A stretch of 45,188 nucleotides of DNA from Dehalococcoidia bacterium (GTDB lineage Bacteria > Chloroflexota > Dehalococcoidia > Tepidiformales > Tepidiformaceae): the NCBI GenBank assembly GCA_020432105.1, contig JAGQGZ010000003.1, forward strand, positions 1-45,188, read 5' to 3'. Both the position numbers and the translations under genes were made by a program. The first letter of the stretch is position 1. The number at the start of each line of letters is the position of its first letter. This document shows positions 38,453 to 45,188 of this stretch, in pieces. The notes beneath the pieces were generated by a model. It was given only the letters and a program-made list of their open reading frames with translations. It did no database searches and was not told the DNA's origin.

Positions 38453-38861
38453 GCCAGATCACGGTACCACGCGCGGGCGGTGCCCCGCAGGGGGCAGGGC
38501 AAGCGGCGAAAAGGGCCCGCGGAGCCGGGGCCCAGGCGGCTCCAGCGATTGTGTGAGGGGCACCCTGTTGATAACTATGAGTGAATCGTGTGGCGCGAGC
38601 CGACGGCCGGTTGCTAGTCGGAGACGTACGTGGGTGTCGCGTTCGTGAGGTAGTCAGCGGCGTCATCCTACCCATAGGTCACTTCATCGGAGCCGATAGG
38701 TGTCGAGGTGCGGCGGCTAGCGCAGGTCCCACGTCCTACCTCTGGGAACCATTGTGGGCCCCGGTTCGTCTTGGTAGGTGAGACGGACCCGCGGGTGGCC
38801 GGTTGTGACAACAGGCCCCGCTTCCGATCGGCTCATCCGCGGGGCCCGTCCGTTCGCTGCG
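38453..38861. other. Long non-coding gap with a nested hairpin
   Basis: This 409-bp gap between the radical SAM gene and the metallo-beta-lactamase-fold gene has no convincing ORF. At 38735-38778, CCTACC pairs with GGTAGG and, inside it, GAACC pairs with GGTTC, separated by symmetric 5-base internal loops around a 13-base loop. It may belong to the 5' leader of the radical SAM gene (minus strand) or be a small RNA. I looked for a tRNA-Sec (selC) here and found none. Confidence 0.35.
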
Positions 38862-39905
38862 CTAAACGGGAAGCCAGTACTGGTGGCGGTCGCGCATCAC
38901 GCGAGAGAGCTTGCCTTCTTCGAAGAGGAACTCCAGGTGGGCCAGGGTTTCGCCGACCGCCGCACGCTGCATCCAGGGCTCGAAGTCGGTAAGCATACCT
39001 GTCGCCCACTTCACGCGGCCGGCGACCTCCCAGGCGTTCGAACCGCCCCTATCAACGCACCTGAGCATCTCTTCCAGGCGCTCCTCGTGGTGGGTGTGGA
39101 TCTCCTTGATCCGCTTCTTCAATTCCGGGATGCCGAATTCGTGGGCGGGGTAGCAGTAGTCCACGTCCAGGGCATCGACGATGGCCAGGGAGCGGATGTA
39201 GTCGCCGAGGGGGCTGCCGTGCGTCTGGGTGTTGATGCTCACGTTCGGCGTGATCGTGGGGAGGATGTGGTCGCCGCTGAAGAGGATCTTGCGGTTGGGT
39301 TCGTAGAAGCAGATATGTCCCGGCGAGTGGCCAGGGGTCCAGATGACGTCGAGCTCGAAGTCGCCGACCCGAATCGTTTCGCCGCCTTTCACCTCCTCGT
39401 CAGCAGGGACGGCGGCGACCTTGTCGAGCATGCCCATGGAGCCCCGGGACATGCCGGGCGCATCCATAGGGGGCACGCCATTGATCTCCATGAACTTCGA
39501 CATGCCTTCGGTGAGGCCCTTGGGAGCGAGGTAACGGTCCTTGATCACTTCCGCATCGGCCTCGTGGATGATCACATCACAGCTCGAGAGCTGCTTGAGG
39601 CGGCCGGCCATCCCGTAGTGGTCCGGGTGGACATGTGTGATGAGGAGCCGGCTCACGTCTTCGGGTGCCGCATCGTGGGCTTTCATGCCTTCGGCGAGGG
39701 CGCTGTAGGCAGCGTCCGTGTTCCAGCCGCAGTCGATGAGGACGGTATCTCCACCTGACTTGATCATGTACGGAAGGACATAGGGGAGGCCTTTGGTGAC
39801 CCGGGGGTTTTTCTCAAGCTCCACGCGCATTTTGCGGGACTGTTCGAGGGTGAACTCGGGGAATGGTGTCAGGAGTTCGAAGACTCCTTCGGCAACCTTA
39901 GTCAT
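38862..39905 (-). CDS. Metallo-beta-lactamase-fold hydrolase
   Basis: A 347-residue MBL-fold hydrolase. The metal-binding motif is LLITHVHPDHYGMAG (His91, His93, Asp95, His96), followed by the His in WTPGHSPGHICFY, the Asp in LFSGDHILPTITPN and the late His in YPAHEFG. The C-terminal ~100 residues are helical, as in MBL enzymes that act on thioesters or lipid-like substrates. The substrate is not clear; a thioesterase or glyoxalase-II-like role is possible. GGAG lies 7 bases before the ATG at 39905; the longer frame to 40508 runs across the divergent membrane-protein gene. Confidence 0.87.
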   Translation of the reverse strand: MTKVAEGVFELLTPFPEFTLEQSRKMRVELEKNPRVTKGLPYVLPYMIKSGGDTVLIDCGWNTDAAYSALAEGMKAHDAAPEDVSRLLITHVHPDHYGMAGRLKQLSSCDVIIHEADAEVIKDRYLAPKGLTEGMSKFMEINGVPPMDAPGMSRGSMGMLDKVAAVPADEEVKGGETIRVGDFELDVIWTPGHSPGHICFYEPNRKILFSGDHILPTITPNVSINTQTHGSPLGDYIRSLAIVDALDVDYCYPAHEFGIPELKKRIKEIHTHHEERLEEMLRCVDRGGSNAWEVAGRVKWATGMLTDFEPWMQRAAVGETLAHLEFLFEEGKLSRVMRDRHQYWLPV

Positions 39906-40001
39906 GGGTACTCCAGTTTGGTTCGTCTGAGTGGAACCGATGCTACAGGAGCGGGGGCGACGACGGGAGGCTGGAGAGCAGGGCGCTGGTAGAGTGCGGC
40001 C

Positions 40002-40451
40002 ATGGCACAGCGATTGCCACTCATCCTTCGAATGGGCGTCATCGCCGCGCTGGTGGCCGCCGGCGGCTGGGCGTTCACAGAGTCGATCGTGACCATCGAG
40101 GGCTCTGTTTCGGAGACCTTGTCCAACCCGATCGAACGATGGGTACAGGTTGGTGGCACGGCGCTCTGTGTGGGTGCGGTCGCGGCACTGTCGTGGTCTC
40201 CGTCGGTGCGGTACGCGGGCATAGCTGCCGCGCTCGCCCTGCTGGTTTCGGCAGGGCTGGCCATCTATGTCTGGTCCGATGTGGAGTCGGTGACGCCCCG
40301 CTCCCTGTTCGCAGCGCGGGATCTTGCCCTCCAGGATTGCGGCGACTGCGAGGCGACGTTGGCCGCGGGCTTCAGCATTGTCGTGGCCGTATTGGCGTCG
40401 ATTGCCGGGGCGCTGGCCGCGGGGTTCATTGCCCTGATGGCGAAGAAGTAG
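40002..40451 (+). CDS. Membrane protein with four helices, unknown
   Basis: A 149-residue integral membrane protein. Four hydrophobic segments can be seen at about residues 8-26, 48-65, 69-90 and 122-146. A short loop DVESVTPRSLFAARDLALQDCGDCEA with a Cys pair lies between helices 3 and 4. I do not recognise a family. It lies 96 bp from the divergent MBL-fold gene. Confidence 0.62.
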   Translation: MAQRLPLILRMGVIAALVAAGGWAFTESIVTIEGSVSETLSNPIERWVQVGGTALCVGAVAALSWSPSVRYAGIAAALALLVSAGLAIYVWSDVESVTPRSLFAARDLALQDCGDCEATLAAGFSIVVAVLASIAGALAAGFIALMAKK

Positions 40452-40531
40452 GGGGTCGTGCCACCGTCGGTTTGTTGGCTTCCCACACCTGACGCCGGTA
40501 GACTCCAACCCCTCCCAAGGAGGTTGTCACG

Positions 40532-40930
40532 ATGATCCGAAAACTGACCATATTGCCGCTGCTGGCCACCCTGCTGCTCGGTGCTTCATTGATGCCGGCG
40601 CGTGCGGATGCGGCGCATGACTTTACCGGTGTCTGGACGTCGGTCGACCCGGTGGATGACAGCTTCCAGGTGATGAGCGTTGGATTTTCCGACAGCCCGC
40701 GGGTGGTGCTCATCGACTTCAATGCAACGGTGGCCTGCGATGGCGGCGGGATCGCAATTGCCAGCGGTCGGGGTTCGGTAAGCGACGGCCACCTGACCGG
40801 GGACTTCCGGGTTCGCTGTCTTGTCCAGGGGATCGTCTCAACCGGAGTTGGATTTGACTTCACCCTGATCGATAACGAGACGCTTTCCGAAGCCGGACCG
40901 AACCCAAACACCTGGGCTCGCCTCTTCTAG
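40532..40930 (+). CDS. Secreted protein, unknown
   Basis: A 132-residue protein with a typical cleavable signal peptide (basic MIRK start, hydrophobic core LPLLATLLLGASLM, likely cleavage after PARADA). The mature ~105-residue domain begins AHDFTGVWTSVDPVDDS and is predicted beta-rich with two Cys (VACDGG, VRCLVQ) that may form a disulfide. The TGVWTSVDP opening recalls lipocalin-like and similar small beta-barrel secreted proteins, but I cannot confirm that. A strong AAGGAGG lies about 8 bases before the ATG. Confidence 0.68.
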   Translation: MIRKLTILPLLATLLLGASLMPARADAAHDFTGVWTSVDPVDDSFQVMSVGFSDSPRVVLIDFNATVACDGGGIAIASGRGSVSDGHLTGDFRVRCLVQGIVSTGVGFDFTLIDNETLSEAGPNPNTWARLF

Positions 40931-40957
40931 TCGGGGCGGGCCACCTCGACTAGAAGT

Positions 40958-41431
40958 CTAGCTCAGCGCTTTGCGCAGGTTCGCCATTTCGATCGCGGTG
41001 GCGGCCGACTCCTCGCCTTTGTGGCCTTCCTTGCCGCCGGCACGTTCCAACGCCTGCTCTGCGTTCTCGGTGGTCAGCACGCCGAAGACGACCGGGACGC
41101 CGGTCAGCAGCGTCACCTCGCGCATGCCATCGGCTGCGCCCCCGGCGACGTATTCGAAGTGCGCGGTCTCTCCGCGGATGACTGCTCCCAGGCAGATCAC
41201 AGCGTCGTAGTGGCCGCTTTCCGCTGCCCAGCGGGCGGCCGCGGTGATTTCGAATGAGCCGGGAACGTGGATAAGGTGGATGCAGTCTTCTTCCACCTCC
41301 CGCTGCCGAAGGGTGTTAATGCAGCCCTCCACCAGCCTGTCCACGACAAAACCGTTCCAGCGGGCGGCAATGACTGCGATGCGGAGCCCGGCGCCCTCGT
41401 GCGAACCTTCGAACTCACGCACGGGAGGCAT
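40958..41431 (-). CDS. ribH: 6,7-dimethyl-8-ribityllumazine synthase
   Basis: A 157-residue lumazine synthase, which condenses the RibD-derived pyrimidine with dihydroxybutanone phosphate. Family hallmarks are LRIAVIAARWNGFVVDRLVEG, LIHVPGSFEITAAARWAAES, VICLGAVIRGETAHFEYVAGGAADG and PVVFGVLTTENAEQALERAGG. The start is the second of two adjacent ATGs (41434, 41431), overlapping the end of ribBA. It is the last gene of ribE-ribBA-ribH. Confidence 0.95.
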   Translation of the reverse strand: MPPVREFEGSHEGAGLRIAVIAARWNGFVVDRLVEGCINTLRQREVEEDCIHLIHVPGSFEITAAARWAAESGHYDAVICLGAVIRGETAHFEYVAGGAADGMREVTLLTGVPVVFGVLTTENAEQALERAGGKEGHKGEESAATAIEMANLRKALS

Positions 41432-42662
41432 CATCCCGGGCCGTGATACTCCCAAGTTCGTCCAGCAGGTGCCCCATGCGGGTTCGCTTCGTCTCGAGGT
41501 AGGAGATGTTGTGGGGATTCGGCGTGACTTCGATCGGGATGCGTTCCACGACCTCCAGTCCGTAGGCTTCGAGCCCCACACGTTTGGCCGGGTTGTTCGT
41601 GATCAGGCGCATCTTCCGGATACCGAGATCGCGAAGGATCTGCATCCCGATGCCATAGTCCCGGCGGTCAGCCGGGAAACCGAGCGCGAGGTTGGCGTCG
41701 ACGGTGTCCATCCCCTGGTCCTGCAGGTCGTAGGCGCGGATCTTGTTGTGAAGCCCGATGCCGCGGCCCTCCTGGCGCATGTAAAGGAAGACGCCACCAG
41801 TTTCCGCGATCATCTTCATCGCAGCGGTCCGCTGTTCACCGCAGTCACAACGCAAGGACCCGAATACGTCCCCGGTCACACACTGGTCGTGGACCCGAAC
41901 GAGGACGGGTTCTTCGGGCATGATCGTGCCCATCACGATGGCCACGTGCTCGTCGGGTTCGGTCCTGCTTCGGTAGGCGCAGATCCGGGCGTCGCCGAAG
42001 GGTGTCGGCAGGTTTGCATCGGCCACGCGTTCGACCAGCGTCTCGGTCGCCAGGCGATGGCGGATCATGTCGGCGGTCGTGAGGATCCGGAGGCCGTGGC
42101 GTCGAGCAAAACGCTTGAGGTCCGGCATCCGCGCCATTGCGCCATCGGCTTTCATGATTTCGCAAATCACCGCTCCCGGATAGAGTCCCGCGAGCTTACA
42201 GAGGTCGACAGAGGCCTCGGTCTGCCCGGCACGGACAAGGACGCCGCCATCGCGGGCGCGGAGCGGAAACATGTGGCCGGGCCGGACGAGATCGATCGGG
42301 CGGGCGTCGGGGTCGATGAGGACCTGGACGGTGCGGGCCCGGTCGCCCGCGGAGATGCCCGTGGAGACGCCGGTCCGGGCCTCAACCGAAACGGTAAACG
42401 GAGTACCGAACTGAGAATCGTTGTCCTGCACCATCATTGGGAGCTGGAGTTCGCGCACGCGGTCCTCGGTGATGGAGGTGCAGATAAGTCCCCGGCCGTA
42501 CTTCGCCATGAAGTTGATGGTGTCGGCGGTGACGAACTGCGCGGGGATGCAGAGGTCTCCTTCGTTCTCCCGGTGCTCATCATCGGTGATGATTACAAAC
42601 TTGCCGCTGCGGAAGTCGTCGATCGCCTCGGGAACGGTTGCCATGATCGGGTCGCGGCTCAT
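41415..42662 (-). CDS. ribBA: Dihydroxybutanone phosphate synthase / GTP cyclohydrolase II
   Basis: A 415-residue bifunctional enzyme. The N-terminal domain (to about residue 205; [30 protein letters not shown]) makes 3,4-dihydroxy-2-butanone 4-phosphate from ribulose 5-phosphate. The C-terminal domain opens the GTP ring: [21 protein letters not shown] holds the three zinc Cys and [18 protein letters not shown] is the catalytic segment. It overlaps ribE by ATGA at the start and ribH at the end. Together these supply both lumazine precursors; ribD is encoded elsewhere in the window. Confidence 0.96.
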   Translation of the reverse strand: MSRDPIMATVPEAIDDFRSGKFVIITDDEHRENEGDLCIPAQFVTADTINFMAKYGRGLICTSITEDRVRELQLPMMVQDNDSQFGTPFTVSVEARTGVSTGISAGDRARTVQVLIDPDARPIDLVRPGHMFPLRARDGGVLVRAGQTEASVDLCKLAGLYPGAVICEIMKADGAMARMPDLKRFARRHGLRILTTADMIRHRLATETLVERVADANLPTPFGDARICAYRSRTEPDEHVAIVMGTIMPEEPVLVRVHDQCVTGDVFGSLRCDCGEQRTAAMKMIAETGGVFLYMRQEGRGIGLHNKIRAYDLQDQGMDTVDANLALGFPADRRDYGIGMQILRDLGIRKMRLITNNPAKRVGLEAYGLEVVERIPIEVTPNPHNISYLETKRTRMGHLLDELGSITARDDASRA

Positions 42663-43255
42663 TTGGGCCCTCCGGGCAGCAGCTCGCGGACGTACTGTTC
42701 GACGTAGCGGGCCATGATGTCGGTTTCGAGGTTGATATTGTCGCCGGGTTCGCGCGTGTGCAGGTTCGTGTTGTCCTGCGTGTACTGGACCAGCGAGACC
42801 GAGAACGACTCCTCGTCCTTGGCGATGATGGTAAGGGAGATGCCGTCGATGCAGATGGGCCCTTTGACGACCATGTGCCGCAGGAGTTCAGGCGGCGCAA
42901 GGAACCGGCCGATGATCGCTTCGCCTTCGGGAGTGAATGAATGCAGTTGGCCCATCCCCTCAACGACACCCCGGACGATATGGCCGCTGAGGCGGTCGTT
43001 GGGGCGGACGGAACGCTCGAGGTTGACGGCGTCTCCCGCTTTGAGTTCCCCGAGGTTCGACCGGCGGTAGGTTTCGGGCATCAGGTTGGCGAAAAAGGTA
43101 TCGCCCTCCAGTTCGGCAACCGTGAGGTCGACGCCATTGATGGCGATCGAGTCGCCGAGATGGGCGTCGGAGGTGACCTCAGGCGCCCGGATAAGGAGCG
43201 TGCCTTCGGCGGACTCCACAACGATGCCGACTTCTTCGACTATTCCTGTGAACAT
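42659..43255 (-). CDS. ribE: Riboflavin synthase
   Basis: A 198-residue alpha-type riboflavin synthase, which dismutates two lumazine molecules into riboflavin. It is built of two similar barrels: [13 protein letters not shown] with [29 protein letters not shown], then [11 protein letters not shown] with [25 protein letters not shown]. The C-terminal [13 protein letters not shown] is the trimer helix. It is the first gene after the FMN riboswitch and has a weak AGGT ribosome binding site, as expected if translation is controlled. Confidence 0.95.
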   Translation of the reverse strand: MFTGIVEEVGIVVESAEGTLLIRAPEVTSDAHLGDSIAINGVDLTVAELEGDTFFANLMPETYRRSNLGELKAGDAVNLERSVRPNDRLSGHIVRGVVEGMGQLHSFTPEGEAIIGRFLAPPELLRHMVVKGPICIDGISLTIIAKDEESFSVSLVQYTQDNTNLHTREPGDNINLETDIMARYVEQYVRELLPGGPK

Positions 43256-43418
43256 GACCTACTCGCTGCCTCGCAACGACAGCCTTTGGCAGGCATGGAA
43301 GTGATTTCCCGGTGTGTCCATCGATTTCGCCCCTCTCGGTTCGCAATATGAGCCGGGGCGACGAAAGGCGTGCCGCGGACGCGGCGGCGATGGCTGGCGG
43401 GTCCGCCAACCGATCGCT

Positions 43419-43533
43419 GTTCTCTCCCATCCGGACTCTGACCGTCGGCCCCGGAATTCCACCGGATCAGTCCGCCAAAGCGGAGTCGCGGGCTTTACCG
43501 CCGGTGAGGAATTACACCTCGCCCCGAGAACAT
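43419..43533 (-). promoter_or_regulatory. FMN riboswitch (RFN element)
   Basis: On the minus strand the conserved pieces follow in order: GTTCTCGGGGCGAGGTG near 43533, AATTCCTCACCGGCGGTAAAG, GCCCGCGACTCCGC, GATCCGGTGGAATTCC, GGGGCCGACGG and the closing GAGTCCGGATGGGAGAGAA at 43437-43420. These match the RFN consensus. FMN binding should switch off ribE-ribBA-ribH. The ~160 bases between the element and ribE hold GCCGCG/CGCGGC hairpin potential but no terminator with a T run, so control may act on translation. Confidence 0.96.
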
Positions 43534-43541
43534 CTCACCCT

Positions 43542-43570
43542 ATCGTTCGCTTTACCCTAAGGGCTGTCAA
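43542..43570 (-). promoter_or_regulatory. Promoter of the riboflavin operon
   Basis: A perfect TTGACA (-35, 43570-43565) is followed after 17 bases by AACGAT (43547-43542) or, two bases later, CGATAG as -10. Transcription would then start only a few bases before the riboswitch, which is the usual layout. The -10 match is weak. Confidence 0.5.
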
Positions 43571-43583
43571 GGGGTGGCCCGGT

Positions 43584-44219
43584 TCAGCGGGTGGGATCGG
43601 CCACGCCAACCCGCTTCTGCAATTCCACCAGGATGTCGAAGGTTGCATAGGCGTCGGGCAGCGCGCCGTGTTCACCCATGCGGCCGATGCCGAGGCGGTC
43701 GGCGACGTAGCCCAGGTTGAAGCGGTCGATATCGGCATCGCCCTGCAGCACGCGGCGGGCAACAGTCTGGATATCGAGGACGACGGATGAGAAGGGCCAC
43801 TCGGTGTCGGTACGCCGCAGGCTCTCAGTAATGAAGGCAAGGTCCTGGCCGAATCCCCACCCCGCGAAGATGGCGCCACGGCCATCCGCTGCCAGGCGTT
43901 CCATTGCATTCTCGAGTTCGATTGCACCCTTCCACTCGCGGGGGCTGTAACCGACGACCTTGAGGGCTCCAATCTCGGCGTTGCCGATGTGCTTTGGTCG
44001 AATCCGAGAACCCCACGATGAGAGCTCGGCAATAGGGTTGGCAGTGGAAGCGACAACCCATCCGACGTCCAACAGTTCATGCATGGTGGGATTCGGGCCG
44101 CTCATTTCGGCATCGAGGATGAAGAGCCTGCTGCCGTCGAGCGCCCCCGCAGGTACGGGTTCGTCAGCAAACCCGCCGGCATCATCGATCAGTCGAGCGG
44201 CCTGAAGAAGGAAGTCCAG
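43584..44219 (-). CDS. DEDDh 3'-5' exonuclease (CTG start likely)
   Basis: A 211-residue exonuclease-domain protein of the DnaQ/oligoribonuclease type. Motif I is RLFILDAEMSG (Asp and Glu), motif II is IFAGWGFGQDLAFI with the Asp, and the end carries HGALPDAYATFDIL with the His and Asp. It would trim DNA or RNA 3' ends with two metal ions. The only ATG upstream (44372) lies inside the divergent tldD gene. A CTG at 44219 has GGAGG seven bases upstream and fits the family N-terminus, so I use it. Confidence 0.82.
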   Translation of the reverse strand: MDFLLQAARLIDDAGGFADEPVPAGALDGSRLFILDAEMSGPNPTMHELLDVGWVVASTANPIAELSSWGSRIRPKHIGNAEIGALKVVGYSPREWKGAIELENAMERLAADGRGAIFAGWGFGQDLAFITESLRRTDTEWPFSSVVLDIQTVARRVLQGDADIDRFNLGYVADRLGIGRMGEHGALPDAYATFDILVELQKRVGVADPTR

Positions 44220-44334
44220 CCCTGCACCTCCGCGCCTTATTGTGCCGTGGCCGGCTGCAGTTGTCCCTACCGGCGGTCGTTGGCGCCGGATGGCCGGGGT
44301 ACGATGGTGGCAACGCTCTTCACAGGGATTGCCG

Positions 44335-45188
44335 ATGCCGGGACAACAGCCAGATGCCGTCAACTTCTTCAACCAACGCTATGGGATAGACGGGGCGGTG
44401 ACGTCATCGTTGCTGTCGACAGCCCTCGCTCACGGAGGTGACTTCGCGGAGCTCTACTTCGAGAACCGGGCGGGGACCGCCATCGTCTTCGAGGACCAGC
44501 AGGTGAAGTCGGCTTCCCGGAACCTGACCCAGGGTGTCGGCATCCGTGTCGTCAAGGGTGATGCCATCGGCTATGCCTACTCGGAGTCGCTGGAGCTGGA
44601 GGCGATGCGGCGGGCAGCCGAAGTAGCGGGCAGGGTTGCCTCGGAGGAGGAACGCCCCGTGCCTGTTGACGCGACGCCGGTGGCAATCCGGGGTGGCTAT
44701 TACGACGCCGGGGAGCCGTTTGCGAACGAGCCACCGGCCGCAAAGGTGGCGTTGCTTGAACGTGCGGACGCCGCGGCCCGGGCTTACGACCCCTCGATAG
44801 ACCGCGTCGACGCCAGCATCGCCGACGAACTGAAGAACATCATGGTCGCCCGCTCCGACGGGAAGATCATCGGGGACGTGCAACCGATGATCCGGCTCAA
44901 CGTGAGCGCGACGTCGCTGAGGGATGGAGCTCGTCGAGTGGCCCGCACCGGTGGGGGCGGGCGGCTCGGGATGGAGTACTTCGAAGCGGTAACACCGGAG
45001 GAAGCCGCTCGTGATGCGGCAAGGATGGCCGTACTGCAGCAGGACGCAGTGGAGGCGCCGGCCGGCACGTTGCCGGTGGTGCTTGCGGCCGGCGATAGCG
45101 GCATTCTTCTCCACGAGGCGATTGGCCACGGGCTGGAAGCAGACTTCAATCGCAAGGGGACGAGCAACTACACAGGCCGGATCGGGAC
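44335..45188 (+). CDS. tldD: TldD/PmbA-family metalloprotease, N-terminal part
   Basis: The first ~284 residues of a TldD-type protease, cut by the window end; the full protein is about 480 residues. The zinc motif HEAIGHGLEADF is present near 44/45 kb (HExxxH), preceded by the N-terminal domain (FAELYFENRAGTAIVFEDQQVKS, GIRVVKGDAIGYAYSES). TldD acts with its partner TldE/PmbA on peptide substrates such as microcins. The ATG at 44335 is the only good start in frame; AGGG lies several bases upstream. A PmbA partner gene may follow outside the window. Confidence 0.93.
   Translation, partial: MPGQQPDAVNFFNQRYGIDGAVTSSLLSTALAHGGDFAELYFENRAGTAIVFEDQQVKSASRNLTQGVGIRVVKGDAIGYAYSESLELEAMRRAAEVAGRVASEEERPVPVDATPVAIRGGYYDAGEPFANEPPAAKVALLERADAAARAYDPSIDRVDASIADELKNIMVARSDGKIIGDVQPMIRLNVSATSLRDGARRVARTGGGGRLGMEYFEAVTPEEAARDAARMAVLQQDAVEAPAGTLPVVLAAGDSGILLHEAIGHGLEADFNRKGTSNYTGRIG

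Noticed and set aside
38453-38861. tRNA-Sec (selC) near the selenoprotein
   Set aside because: No acceptor stem, T-loop or UCA anticodon arm of the right form could be laid out on either strand.
38778-39758. Plus-strand frame of 326 codons opposite the MBL-fold gene
   Set aside because: It is a shadow of the MBL-fold hydrolase, which has the complete HxHxDH metal motif on the other strand.
41244-42707. Long plus-strand frame of 487 codons opposite ribH-ribBA
   Set aside because: It is the antisense shadow of well-recognised riboflavin genes in GC-rich DNA and has no protein features of its own.

Overview
The window looks like a 45.2-kb piece of a bacterial chromosome with high GC content and dense coding. 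There are no insertion sequences, prophage genes, CRISPR arrays, tRNAs or rRNAs that I can see. The gene mix suggests Chloroflexota, probably a Dehalococcoidia-like lineage: a transaldolase-glucose-6-phosphate isomerase pair, a threonine-synthase/NIL/MoaD cluster under a SAM riboswitch, a zinc-ribbon-tipped threonine synthase, and many actinobacteria- or Chloroflexota-type small enzyme families. The assignment is inferred from gene content only.

Layout. 1-5.8 kb: the end of rpiB, a small membrane protein, an alpha/beta-hydrolase lipoprotein, a HAD-like protein coupled to a histidine phosphatase, then on the minus strand a DinB protein, ribD, a small zinc ribbon and a lone nuoB. 5.9-12.9 kb: an ECF sigma factor with a zinc-finger anti-sigma factor, tal-pgi, a PPOX flavoprotein, a thioesterase, a lipoprotein, a SnoaL-like protein and glycerate kinase. 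12.9-16.1 kb (minus): trxA, trxB, an FmdB-type zinc ribbon, a DinB protein and a CitE-like aldolase. 16.2-24.9 kb (plus): HNH nuclease, PPOX protein, folC, metF, a methyltransferase-like protein, a degenerate receiver/GGDEF protein, a STAS-like protein, MaoC hydratase, a membrane protein, mug, a thioesterase and an alcohol dehydrogenase. 25.3-27.6 kb: SAM riboswitch, tiny leader ORF, thrC-like gene, NIL protein and MoaD-like sulfur carrier. 27.6-34.9 kb: a PBP-CapA protein, HDOD protein, VWA protein, terpenoid-cyclase-like toroid, GntR-type regulator and vapBC. 35-40 kb: cimA, a radical SAM protein that appears to be a selenoprotein, and a metallo-beta-lactamase-fold hydrolase. 40-43.6 kb: two secreted or membrane proteins and the ribE-ribBA-ribH operon under an FMN riboswitch. 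The end holds a DEDDh exonuclease and the start of tldD.

The two strongest signals are these. First, the radical SAM gene at 37004-38452 ends, in a naive reading, at Cys followed by UGA. The next in-frame codons read Ala-Glu-Pro, giving the Cys-Sec-Ala-Glu-Pro tail of a known radical SAM selenoprotein group, and a perfect 12-bp hairpin starts at the UGA. Second, a SAM riboswitch controls a threonine-synthase-like PLP enzyme together with a NIL-domain protein and a sulfur carrier ending in Gly-Gly-Ala. This fits methionine (homocysteine) synthesis with a protein thiocarboxylate as sulfur donor at least as well as it fits threonine synthesis.

The genome is compact. Six of ten convergent gene pairs share a 4-base YTAG in which both stop codons overlap, and several same-strand pairs overlap by ATGA or GTGA. 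Two genes (2476 and 44219) seem to need non-standard start codons.
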